Shown: positions 41,218-47,677 of the stretch, in pieces | How the letters are laid out: each line of letters starts with the position of its first letter | How positions within the stretch are numbered: the stretch's first letter is position 1 | Source of the DNA: Candidatus Methylomirabilis sp. | Lineage (GTDB): Bacteria; Methylomirabilota; Methylomirabilia; Methylomirabilales; Methylomirabilaceae | Length of the DNA stretch: 47,677 nucleotides | Assembly (NCBI GenBank): GCA_002634395.1 | Contig: NSJM01000015.1 | Coordinates: 1 to 47,677 of the forward strand | Reading direction: 5' to 3' | Notes under the pieces: model-generated | What the model was told of the DNA's origin: nothing | Database searches by the model: none | Seen by the model: the letters and a program-made list of their open reading frames with translations, nothing else | Made by a program: the position numbers and the translations under genes

Positions 41218-42225
41218 ATGCGCATCGGCCCTCACCAGCTCAAAAACAACCTGATTGTCGCCCCCATGGCTGGCGTGACGGATCGGCCTTTCCGCATGTT
41301 GTGCAGGAGTATGGGTGCAGGCATGGCGGTCAGCGAAATGGTGGCCTCCAACTCGCTGCTGTATGGTTCGGAGAAAACCAAAAGGCGCGCTAATCACGAG
41401 GGCGAAACCGATCCGATCTCGGTGCAGCTCCTCGGCGCCGATCCGAAAATGCTGGCACAGGCCGCCCGTTACAACGTGGATGCGGGCGCGCAAATCATAG
41501 ACATCAATATGGGCTGCCCGGCGAAAAAAATCTGCAATGTGATGGCCGGTTCCGCGCTGTTGCAGAATGAGACGCTGGTGGCGCAAATACTTGAAACGGT
41601 GGTGGCGGCGGTGAGCGTACCGGTCACCTTGAAAATCCGCACCGGATGGGATACGCAAAACCGCAATGCGGTGCGTATCGCGCAGATCGCCGAAATCAGC
41701 GGTATCCAGGCGCTTGCCATTCATGGCCGCACGCGCGCCTGCGCCTACACCGGCGAGGCGGAATATGACACCATCGCGGCAGTGAAAGCCAGTGTGAAGA
41801 TTCCCATCATCGCCAACGGCGACATTACCACCCCGGAAAAAGCCCGCTATGCGTTGGAGTACACCGGTGCGGATGCCGTGATGATAGGCCGCGCCGCGCA
41901 GGGCCGTCCGTGGCTGTTCCGCGAGATCGCACATTTTCTCGATACCGGTCTACACCTGCCCGCGCCACAAGTGGATGAAATCCAGCGCGTGCTACTCTAT
42001 CATCTGCACGGCCTGTACGATTTGTATGGCGAACATACCGGATTGCGTATGGCGCGCAAACATATCTCCTGGTATACCAAAGGGCTGGCCGGTTCGGCGC
42101 AGTTCCGCCGCTGCATGAATCAACTGGAAAGCATTGCGGAACAATTGATAGCAGTAAATGATTTTTTCGATGGTCAGTTACAGCGAGGGGAACGCCTCCA
42201 CTATGCCGAGGAACAGGCCGCATAA
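41218..42225 (+). CDS. dusB: tRNA-dihydrouridine synthase B
   Basis: Flavoprotein of 335 residues that reduces uridine in the tRNA D-loop. Family blocks: NNLIVAPMAGVTDRPFRMLC at the start, catalytic Cys in DINMGCPAKKICN near residue 100, TLKIRTGWD, ALAIHGRTRACAYTGEAEYD and IANGDITTPEKA, with GADAVMIGRAAQGRPWLF. The wording is that of proteobacterial DusB. The ribosome binding site is weak (CGGAAA). It lies among mobile-element remnants, next to a tRNA and an ISL3 fragment, so transfer from a proteobacterium is likely but not proven. Confidence 0.93.
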   Translation: MRIGPHQLKNNLIVAPMAGVTDRPFRMLCRSMGAGMAVSEMVASNSLLYGSEKTKRRANHEGETDPISVQLLGADPKMLAQAARYNVDAGAQIIDINMGCPAKKICNVMAGSALLQNETLVAQILETVVAAVSVPVTLKIRTGWDTQNRNAVRIAQIAEISGIQALAIHGRTRACAYTGEAEYDTIAAVKASVKIPIIANGDITTPEKARYALEYTGADAVMIGRAAQGRPWLFREIAHFLDTGLHLPAPQVDEIQRVLLYHLHGLYDLYGEHTGLRMARKHISWYTKGLAGSAQFRRCMNQLESIAEQLIAVNDFFDGQLQRGERLHYAEEQAA

Positions 42226-42241
42226 AATGGTTCTTCCGAAA

Positions 42242-42455
42242 TTAGCGTGGGGAGAGATCGAGCCCTCCACAGTGAAAGTAGATGGCCGTTTTGAAGTGAT
42301 CCTTGTTCCGGAAGCCATAGGCCATCTGCTTGATCGTCTGGATTTTGGAGTTGAGCCCCTCGCTCACTGCATCGGCCACCTCCTCGAGGCTGATCGGGTG
42401 TTGCTTAAGGGTGTTGGCGATGAACACGAGCCGTTTCTTGAACCGGACCGTCCCG
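42242..42455 (-). pseudogene. ISL3-family transposase C-terminal remnant
   Basis: On the - strand one frame reads FKKRLVFIANTLKQHPI, then SKIQTIKQMAYGFRNKDHFK and YFHCGGLDLSPR before the stop at 42242-42244. This is the conserved C-terminus of ISL3-type DDE transposases. The catalytic domain is missing; upstream sequence leaves this frame near 42455. It ends 16 nt from the dusB stop. Confidence 0.75.
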
Positions 42456-42480
42456 GTGGGCGCAGCTTACGCAGGGCGTT

Positions 42481-42695
42481 GAGGCTGTAGAAACCCCCTC
42501 GCGAAGCGTACTCACAATAGGACGCGATATGAGTAACGATCGTCAGAAATCTGACGTCTTTGCCCAACGTCGGTACGATCGTGGCCTTTCGCGGCTCAGA
42601 GAGGGCTGCAGGCCCGGAACCATTAGGCCGCAAGAAAACTCGTGGCCTGTTCGAGGTCTCGCAACTCGCGTTTTTCTGGGTTTTTCTACAGCCTC
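42481..42695. mobile_element. 215-bp inverted-repeat element, MITE-like
   Basis: GAGGCTGTAGAAA (42481-42493) and TTTCTACAGCCTC (42683-42695) are perfect 13-bp inverted repeats, extended imperfectly by ACCCCC and GGGTTTT. The bases just outside are GTT on both sides, a possible 3-bp target duplication. The right copy abuts the GTTAGGC core site at 42696. No transposase is inside. It could be a non-autonomous element or the ends of a deleted insertion sequence. Confidence 0.55.
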
Positions 42696-42715
42696 GTTAG
42701 GCGTGAAAGAGGGGT

Positions 42716-43066
42716 ATGTGGCAATACGCAGTGAAGGTGTTGGTCACGGCAGCAGTGGTCGTCGCAGTTGCTGAGCTTGGGAAGCGCAGTTCGTTCTGGG
42801 GCGCGCTGCTCGCGTCGCTGCCCCTCACGTCTCTTCTCGCCTTTATCTGGCTCTATATTGGCACGGGCAGCACGGAGTCCGTCGCAATGCTGTCGCAGAG
42901 CATATTTTGGCTGGTACTGGCTTCGCTTCCACTGTTCCTGATCCTGCCGTTTCTCCTTCGCTCCGGTATCGCGTTTTGGCCTGGTTTCGGCGTTGCCTGT
43001 GCGCTGACCGTCGGCGCATACGTCGGGCTTATGTGGGTCTTGGAACGTTTTGGTGTGACCCTGTAG
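42716..43066 (+). CDS. DUF3147 family membrane protein
   Basis: Protein of 116 residues, ATG 42716 with AGAGGGG close upstream. Four hydrophobic segments: YAVKVLVTAAVVVAVAEL, ALLASLPLTSLLAFIWLYIG, IFWLVLASLPLFLILPFLL and GVACALTVGAYVGLMWVLE. This is the DUF3147 family of small inner-membrane proteins, function unknown, often met in mobile contexts. The tight fit between a core site and an attC supports its being a cassette gene. Confidence 0.82.
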   Translation: MWQYAVKVLVTAAVVVAVAELGKRSSFWGALLASLPLTSLLAFIWLYIGTGSTESVAMLSQSIFWLVLASLPLFLILPFLLRSGIAFWPGFGVACALTVGAYVGLMWVLERFGVTL

Positions 43067-43072
43067 GTTCAC

Positions 43073-43194
43073 ACCCAACCAGTGTCTAGCGGGGGCTGCC
43101 GCTTTGCGTGGGCCAGAAAGCGACCGCAGCGGACGGTCGTCCACACATGCACGCTCGTGCGTCCGCCTGCCGTTGATCCGCAACGCCGTTGGGC
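43073..43194 (+). repeat. attC-like recombination site
   Basis: Begins with ACCCAAC (43073-43079, inverse core RYYYAAC) and ends with GTTGGGC (43188-43194, core GTTRRRY); the two ends are complementary at 6 of 7 positions. Inside are nested inverted repeats: GCTGC-CGCTTT with AAAGCG-ACC-GCAGC, GGACG with CGTCC, and GCACG-CT-CGTGC. Length 122 bp is within the known range. Fine structure (extrahelical bases) cannot be judged by eye. Confidence 0.55.
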
Positions 43195-43233
43195 GGCCGT
43201 AGCGGTCCGATAAGACTGAGGGGGACGAATCGA

Positions 43234-43620
43234 ATGGCGATCAGGGTTGTTCGGCTCGGCACTCCACGAACTTGTGGCGAGGGTCTGCGCCTCGGCACTG
43301 TTCGCCGTCCACCACGGGGGGTGCCCAAGGCTGAGTACGGCTCACGAGACTTCTACGACATCTGGTTGCCGGAACTGGCGCCTTCTGAGGGACTCGTCAA
43401 GATGGCTCTTGGCGCTAGGGATGCGCGAGCGTGGCAGACCTTCGTCACACGCTACCGAGCCGAGATGAAGCGCCCTCCTGCAGCAAGACTACTCAGTCTA
43501 TTGGCGGCCCTCTCGCATACCACAGCCTTCTCAGTGGGATGCTACTGCCAGGATGAGAACAGGTGTCACCGCTCAGTTCTCAAGGCACTGCTTCTTGAAC
43601 ACGGAGCGTGTTGTGAGTAG
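43234..43620 (+). CDS. DUF488 family protein
   Basis: Protein of 128 residues, ATG 43234 after GAGGGGGA. DUF488 features: FYDIWLPELAPSEGLVKMAL, FVTRYRAEMKRPPAARLLSL and the C-terminal Cys/His segment FSVGCYCQDENRCHRSVLKA. Function unknown; the Cys cluster could bind metal. It starts 39 nt after a GTTGGGC core, so it may be the next cassette, but I see no attC after its stop. Confidence 0.82.
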   Translation: MAIRVVRLGTPRTCGEGLRLGTVRRPPRGVPKAEYGSRDFYDIWLPELAPSEGLVKMALGARDARAWQTFVTRYRAEMKRPPAARLLSLLAALSHTTAFSVGCYCQDENRCHRSVLKALLLEHGACCE

Positions 43621-43702
43621 TGCGAAGCGGGCATGCTCGAAGAAAATATACCCGGGGGTGCCTAGTGATCGTCATGCTGCCTCGCGTGTGTGCGGTCAAA
43701 GG

Positions 43703-44575
43703 TCAGATCAGGCGGTGTCGGAGGGAGGCGCTGAGAGCATCGACGACCGCAACGATCAGATAGATCGCAATGATGAGGGTGAGCAACCGGTGTTCCAGGA
43801 ATAGGCTGATCGCGATTTGGATCTGCTGGCCGAGACCGCCGGCTCCGACGTAGCCCAGGATGATCGCCTCTCGAATGTTCACCTCCCACCGGTATAACGT
43901 GTAGGCGACACACTCCGGCAGGACCTGGGGAAGGATGCCATAACACAGGATCTGCAACCGACTGGCGCCGGTCGCCTGCAGCGCTTCGATCGGTTGGATC
44001 GCGACGTTCTCCATCACCTCCCCAAACAGCCTGCCCAAGACTCCGCCTGTGTGTATCCCAAGAGCGAGCATCCCCGGGAACGGGCCGAGGCCGACCGCAA
44101 AGACCAGGATCAGCGCCCAGACCAGATGAGGGACGGTTCGGAGGAGGTTAAGGACGGCCTTGGCGCCGAGATACAGGGCGGTGCGGAGTACTCGAACCCA
44201 CGGGCGGCTTCGTTCCATTTCAAACATCAGCCCGGTGAACATCAGGGTGCGGCTGGAGAGGAAGACGAGGGAAAAGGCGATCAGTACAGCCAGGATCGTC
44301 CCGAGAAACGACATGGCAAAGGTCTCGAGGATCCAGTAGCCGGTCTTGAGTAGGAAGTCGTTGGAGAGATCAGGCGGAAAAAGCTTCTTGACGTAGGTCA
44401 GGATCTGGGCCGCGCTCTCCCCGCCGAGCAGTCCGTGTAGCGAGAACTCCGTTCCCACATAGCTCCAGGCCATCAACGCAAGGAAGCCCACCAGGATCAT
44501 CAGGTTGGAGGGAGAAAGGACACCCCGCCCTTGCGCTGAAGCGAGTCTCGTCGTCTGCGCAGGGGGCTTGGTCAT
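43703..44575 (-). CDS. phnE: ABC transporter permease, PhnE type (second)
   Basis: Inner-membrane permease of 290 residues, last gene of the - strand transporter operon; its start overlaps the previous stop. About six membrane segments, for example NLMILVGFLALMAWSYV and FAMSFLGTILAVLIAFSLVF. The ABC-contact (EAA) loop is EALQATGASRLQILCYGILP, and GYVGAGGLGQQIQIAI follows. It pairs with the upstream permease as a heterodimer. Confidence 0.9.
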   Translation of the reverse strand: MTKPPAQTTRLASAQGRGVLSPSNLMILVGFLALMAWSYVGTEFSLHGLLGGESAAQILTYVKKLFPPDLSNDFLLKTGYWILETFAMSFLGTILAVLIAFSLVFLSSRTLMFTGLMFEMERSRPWVRVLRTALYLGAKAVLNLLRTVPHLVWALILVFAVGLGPFPGMLALGIHTGGVLGRLFGEVMENVAIQPIEALQATGASRLQILCYGILPQVLPECVAYTLYRWEVNIREAIILGYVGAGGLGQQIQIAISLFLEHRLLTLIIAIYLIVAVVDALSASLRHRLI

Positions 44576-45528
44576 CAGAGACTCGACCGACCCAGGATGG
44601 CGCTTCTCACCCTGACGCTCAAGGCATCAACCCCGGCTACCATCACGAACAGGATTGCGACCAGGGTCGTGACCTGATTGAAATTAAACATTCGCATCGA
44701 GATCTCGATCTGCTGGCCGAGCCCGCCCGCGCCCACGAAACCTAGAATCGCCGATGCCCGAATCGCGCACTCCCAGCGATACAGTGTGTAGGAGGCGAGG
44801 TTTGGTAGGGCCTGCGGCATCAAACCGTACAGGAGGATGGTAGGCCGCGAGGCGCCAGTCGCTTGGAGCGCCTCTAACGGCCCCTGATCCACATGGTCCA
44901 GGATCTCCGAGTACACCTTGCCCAACATCCCCGCGTAGGAGATCCCGATTGCCAGAACCCCGGGGAACGGTCCCAATCCGACAGCTCGGACGAACATGAA
45001 GGCCCAGACGAATTCAGGGAGGGTGCGAAACAGGTTGAGGATCGCTCTCGCTAACAGATAGGATACCCGGCGAAGCCGGGCTTGAAAAGGAGAACCGATC
45101 CTGTCGTGTTCGTTCATGATCCCCCTGAACGTCAGCGAGCTGGTAGCTACAAGCCCCAAGGGCAGCCCTATGGCTACAGCCATCACGATTCCCATCAGGG
45201 AGATCTGAACGGTTTCCAGGATCGGGCGGCCCAGGAGACTGAGGAAGTTCCAGGACAGGTCGGGAGGAAACATGCCGGAGATAAACTTCCAGATGTTCCG
45301 GCGTCCTTCCGGATCGAAGAGCGCCAGAGGCTTCACCTGAGCAAGATGATAGCTTTCCAGGAATGTGAGGATGAATAGGACAACAAAGACAATCTGGAAG
45401 GTGGAAAAGCGCTTAGCTGGTAAGGTGAGGCTGGCAGGACCAGGCGGAACGGTGCTCTGCACGGTTGAGCGCCTCCTCTTCAATTGTCTCGGTTCGGCCT
45501 CCGGAATAGAGGGCTGTGAGATGTTCAT
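44575..45528 (-). CDS. phnE: ABC transporter permease, PhnE type (first)
   Basis: Permease of up to 317 residues with EAA loop EALQATGASRPTILLYGLMP and GFVGAGGLGQQIEISM. The ATG at 45528 has AGAGG upstream but overlaps the end of the ATPase gene by 116 nt; a GTG at 45462 has a stronger site (GAGGAGG) and gives 295 residues. Either start removes only part of a non-conserved N-terminus. Shares the family's TM layout with its partner. Confidence 0.88.
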   Translation of the reverse strand: MNISQPSIPEAEPRQLKRRRSTVQSTVPPGPASLTLPAKRFSTFQIVFVVLFILTFLESYHLAQVKPLALFDPEGRRNIWKFISGMFPPDLSWNFLSLLGRPILETVQISLMGIVMAVAIGLPLGLVATSSLTFRGIMNEHDRIGSPFQARLRRVSYLLARAILNLFRTLPEFVWAFMFVRAVGLGPFPGVLAIGISYAGMLGKVYSEILDHVDQGPLEALQATGASRPTILLYGLMPQALPNLASYTLYRWECAIRASAILGFVGAGGLGQQIEISMRMFNFNQVTTLVAILFVMVAGVDALSVRVRSAILGRSSL

Positions 45529-46231
45529 CGGTTACCTCTGCGGCCGGCAGGTCAAACGAGACCTTCCCATCCTTGAGCCCGATCACTCGTGGAAAGTGGG
45601 CCAGGGCCAGGTCAACGCTGTGAAGGTTCATCAACAGGGTCTTGAGGTAGGTTGTGCTGAGATCGAGCAGCAGTTTTACGATACCGGCCGCCAGCGCCGG
45701 ATCGACTGAAGAGACCGGCTCATCGGCCAGGATCACCTCCGGATTTTGCGCCAGCATTCTGGCGATCGCAACGCGCTGCTGCTGTCCACCGGACAATGAC
45801 TCGGTCCGCTCGTACAGTTTGTCGGAGATACCGACCTGCGCGAGCGCCTCACAGGCAAGATTGAGTTCAGTCGGACGGATCAGGGAGCACATGGCCTGCC
45901 AGATAGACCAGGAGCCAAGCTTACCTGAAAGGACATTATGGACGACCGGCAGACGTGGGACCAGGTTATGCTGCTGGTAGACCGTTCCAATTCTTCGTCG
46001 GACCTCTCGCAGCCGTCGCCCGTGGAGGTGGCTGACATCCTGCCCGTCGAATACCAGGGTGCCTGAGGTTGGGGGGATCGTCAGGTTCAACATCCGAAAC
46101 AGTGTCGTCTTGCCGGCCCCACTTGGACCGATGAGCGCTACCTTTTCGCCTCGGCGCACCTTCAGGTTGAGAGCGTCCAGCGCGACGATTCGACCATCGA
46201 AGATCTTGGAGATGTGACTGAGCTGATACAT
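45413..46231 (-). CDS. phnC: ABC transporter ATP-binding protein, PhnC type
   Basis: ATPase of 272 residues. Walker A GPSGAGKTTLFRML at about 37, Q-loop region VYQQHNLVPRLPVVHNVLSG, signature LSGGQQQRVAIARMLAQNPE and Walker B VILADEPVSSVDP. The tail (GGRTETIEEEALNRAEH onward) overlaps the next gene and lies past the usual end of PhnC. Energises import of the anion bound by the substrate-binding protein. Confidence 0.92.
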   Translation of the reverse strand: MYQLSHISKIFDGRIVALDALNLKVRRGEKVALIGPSGAGKTTLFRMLNLTIPPTSGTLVFDGQDVSHLHGRRLREVRRRIGTVYQQHNLVPRLPVVHNVLSGKLGSWSIWQAMCSLIRPTELNLACEALAQVGISDKLYERTESLSGGQQQRVAIARMLAQNPEVILADEPVSSVDPALAAGIVKLLLDLSTTYLKTLLMNLHSVDLALAHFPRVIGLKDGKVSFDLPAAEVTDEHLTALYSGGRTETIEEEALNRAEHRSAWSCQPHLTS

Positions 46232-46245
46232 CGGCGTCGGTTACG

Positions 46246-47121
46246 CTATTTCAGTAATCCGGCCGCGCCGGCCGCTTCTTCAACCGATTTGAACTGATCC
46301 GGCTTGACCCGGACATACCGCTTGGTCCGCTGGAGGTTCAGAAGCGCTTTATCCGCCGGGTTACCGTAGTTCAGCTTCGTAAATGCGGCGGCAATCTTTT
46401 CGACGAGGGCACTGTCCAGATCACCTCGCACTGTCCAGACATAGTCGACATAGGGGGGTGTTGTCCAGAAGGCCTGCACTTTATTGGGATCGATTTTCCT
46501 GGCCTGAACGAGCTTGTCCCAGACTGCCTCATTCAGAGCTCCAGCGTCAACCTTTCCGCTCTCGACCCAGAGGGCGGTGGCATCGTGAGCCCCGCTGAAG
46601 CTGAATGTCGCGAAGTCTCGTTCCGGGTCAATCCCGTTTTGCAGAAGGAAATAGCGCGGCATGAGGTGGCCTGATGTCGAGCTGACACTCCCGAATGAGA
46701 AGCTCTTCCCCTTCAAGTCGGCCAGGGTCTTGATGCCGGTTTCCGGTCTGGTAATGAATTTGCTGTGGAAGCGAAGGTCCTCCTCCCGGCTGACCAGCGG
46801 AATTGCGTTGCCTGTCCGTTTTCGGGCCTGGACAAAGGTAAATCCACCGTACCAGACCATATCGAGTTTCTTGGCTGCCAAGGCTTCGACGGTCGCGGCG
46901 TAGTCCACCACGTTGAAATATCTGACGGGAATGCCCAGCTCTTTGCTCAGATACTCAGCGAAAGGTGTATAGATCCGCATCAACTCAGTAGGGTTCTCAT
47001 CCGGGATAGCCGAAACTCGCAGCTCCTTCGGCATTTCGGACCTGGCATGGCTGAGCAATCCGAAGCTCGCCACAATAGCTGCTACACTTGACAACCAGAT
47101 AGAGGTCCGCCGATGGTGCAT
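46246..47121 (-). CDS. periplasmic substrate-binding protein, PhnD type (putative selenate binder)
   Basis: Protein of 291 residues, ATG 47121 after AGGAGGG. Signal peptide to about residue 28 (IWLSSVAAIVASFGLLSHARS). Then LRVSAIPDENPTELMRIYTP, DYAATVEALAAKKLDMVWYG, GSVSSTSGHLMPRYFLLQNG and FSGAHDATALWVESGKVDAG. This wording fits the PhnD-like group annotated as putative selenate ABC transporter binding protein (TIGR04553) better than true phosphonate binders; no C-P lyase gene is near. First gene of the phnD-C-E-E operon. The ligand is unproven. Confidence 0.85.
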   Translation of the reverse strand: MHHRRTSIWLSSVAAIVASFGLLSHARSEMPKELRVSAIPDENPTELMRIYTPFAEYLSKELGIPVRYFNVVDYAATVEALAAKKLDMVWYGGFTFVQARKRTGNAIPLVSREEDLRFHSKFITRPETGIKTLADLKGKSFSFGSVSSTSGHLMPRYFLLQNGIDPERDFATFSFSGAHDATALWVESGKVDAGALNEAVWDKLVQARKIDPNKVQAFWTTPPYVDYVWTVRGDLDSALVEKIAAAFTKLNYGNPADKALLNLQRTKRYVRVKPDQFKSVEEAAGAAGLLK

Positions 47122-47276
47122 AGAAACCCTCCTGAGAGGTAAATCGACTCTTTCCTACTTATTAAACGAGGTGCAAATCCTGTCCTAGGCTATCGGCTTA
47201 GATCCAATAAGTCAAATTGGAAAATCCTATTGCCTCAACCCAGCTCATCGGTCCATCTTCTTTGGAGTAACGGCCC

Positions 47277-47440
47277 ATGCGGTACTGCTGCATCGCGGCG
47301 CACGAAAATACCATTCTGAGGGGCCGGTCAGCCGAGTGGTGTCGGATTACGCTACGCTAACCCGACCTACGGCTGATACGCGCCTCTATTGAATCTGAAG
47401 CTGACGGCTGAGCGTTGACTGCTGTAAGCTATGCTCTAAC
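47277..47440. repeat. composite of dispersed repeats, copy 5
   Basis: In the 356-nt spacer upstream of the transporter operon, GCGGTACTGCTGCATCGCGG resembles 36509-36530, GTCGGATTACGCTACGCTAA with CCCGACCTAC resembles 12723-12800, and GCTGACGGCTGAGCGTTGAC with TGCTGTAAGCTATGCTC resembles the GCTGA family. No gene is visible here. Confidence 0.55.
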
Positions 47441-47477
47441 GAAAAACAGGGGAGATGTGGGGGAAAGGGAAAAAGGG

Positions 47478-47519
47478 CGGCCTCTCCGACGCGAGAGGGG
47501 GGTCGAATCGGAGAGGCCG
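47478..47519 (-). terminator. Rho-independent terminator of the glycine-zipper gene
   Basis: CGGCCTCTCCGA (47478-47489) and TCGGAGAGGCCG (47508-47519) pair perfectly. Read on the - strand the stem is followed by CCCTTTTTCCC. It lies 45 nt past the stop of the gene at the right edge. Confidence 0.75.
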
Positions 47520-47563
47520 AAAAAACCGAACGAACGGGGGGTGGCGGGGTGAGGACCTGATAT

Positions 47564-47677
47564 TCATTTCAGCGATTTCTTGATATCCTCCCACAGGGCG
47601 CCTGTAGCCGTCCCGACCGCGCCGCCCACGATGGCACCTGTCGTTGGACTGCCGGCCATTGCGCCAATCGCTGCGCC
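47564..47677 (-). CDS. glycine-zipper protein, C-terminal end
   Basis: Partial gene entering from the right edge, stop at 47564-47566. The last 37 residues read GAAIGAMAGSPTTGAIVGGA, then VGTATGALWEDIKKSLK. The regular small residues (GxxxG pattern) are typical of glycine-zipper outer-membrane or lipoprotein tails. The N-terminus is outside the window. A strong hairpin terminator follows. Confidence 0.65.
   Translation of the reverse strand, partial: GAAIGAMAGSPTTGAIVGGAVGTATGALWEDIKKSLK

Larger units (their letters stand above)
42696..43194 (+). mobile_element. probable integron gene cassette carrying DUF3147
   Basis: A core site GTTAGGC (42696-42702, consensus GTTRRRY) precedes the gene by 14 nt, and a 122-bp attC-like site follows the stop after 6 nt, ending with a second core GTTGGGC (43188-43194). 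Cutting after the first G of each core would release a circle of about 492 bp with one promoterless gene, which is the standard cassette form. No complete integron integrase is in the window. Confidence 0.6.

Noticed and set aside
43621-43702. A second attC after the DUF488 gene
   Set aside because: No GTTRRRY core or complementary inverse core was found downstream of the stop.
1-47677. CRISPR array or rRNA genes
   Set aside because: No regularly spaced direct repeats with unique spacers and no rRNA signatures were seen; the GCTGA repeats are too irregular.

Overview
The window looks like chromosomal DNA of a moderately GC-rich bacterium with an anaerobic or microaerophilic lifestyle. Several genes are of types more typical of archaea: an archaeal-type S-adenosylmethionine synthetase, a two-ring CDC48/VAT-like AAA ATPase, an adenosine-specific kinase of the archaeal family, and a ferredoxin-dependent pyruvate oxidoreductase. 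This mix fits the NC10 phylum (Candidatus Methylomirabilis and relatives). That is an inference from gene content only; the window holds no rRNA or other marker that settles it.

Layout. 1-1745: the end of an alpha-glucan phosphorylase gene, a secreted Met-rich protein, and an AbrB-type antitoxin followed by a broken group II intron reverse transcriptase tail. 2017-7740: FtsH, a small helical protein and a B12-binding radical SAM enzyme, then a rearrangement scar with a radC fragment and an exact 322-bp second copy of the ftsH 3' end. 7738-15831: a UspA protein, an atypical receiver protein, a YVTN beta-propeller protein, a two-subunit pyruvate:ferredoxin oxidoreductase and a radical SAM/SPASM protein. 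16062-32489: a long + strand run of stress and persistence genes: UspA, an APH-like kinase with a P-loop kinase, Hsp20, a BCAM0308-like zinc protein, archaeal MAT, CBS protein, tandem Usp, a type II P-type ATPase, GNAT acetyltransferase, a Lon-like protease, PEP synthase, a DUF2934-Hsp20 fusion and YbaK. 32555-35392: adenosine-specific kinase and CDC48-like ATPase on the - strand. 35588-35709: a candidate structured RNA on the - strand. 35925-40616: UspA, a periplasmic rhodanese, GalT and an NAD-salvage pair (pncA-pncB). 40677-43620: tRNA-Arg, an integrase-like remnant, dusB, an ISL3 transposase remnant, an inverted-repeat element and a probable integron gene cassette (DUF3147 plus attC) followed by DUF488. 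43703-47121: a PhnDCEE-type ABC importer on the - strand, perhaps for selenate rather than phosphonate. The right edge holds the end of a glycine-zipper protein gene.

How it fits together. The central block matches, gene type by gene type, the low-oxygen persistence sets known from other bacteria: the DosR regulon of Mycobacterium tuberculosis and the lxa locus of Burkholderia cenocepacia. It combines protein quality control (FtsH, Lon-like, CDC48, two Hsp20), several Usp proteins, ion transport, NAD salvage, and anaerobic pyruvate metabolism (oxidoreductase plus PEP synthase). I read it as an anoxia or energy-starvation island. The most novel-looking items are the - strand RNA at 35.6 kb, the stand-alone integron cassette with an inverted-repeat element abutting its core site, and the exact partial ftsH duplication beside a radC scar. 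Several intergenic repeat families, one built on a GCTGA 7-nt period, link otherwise unrelated spacers.
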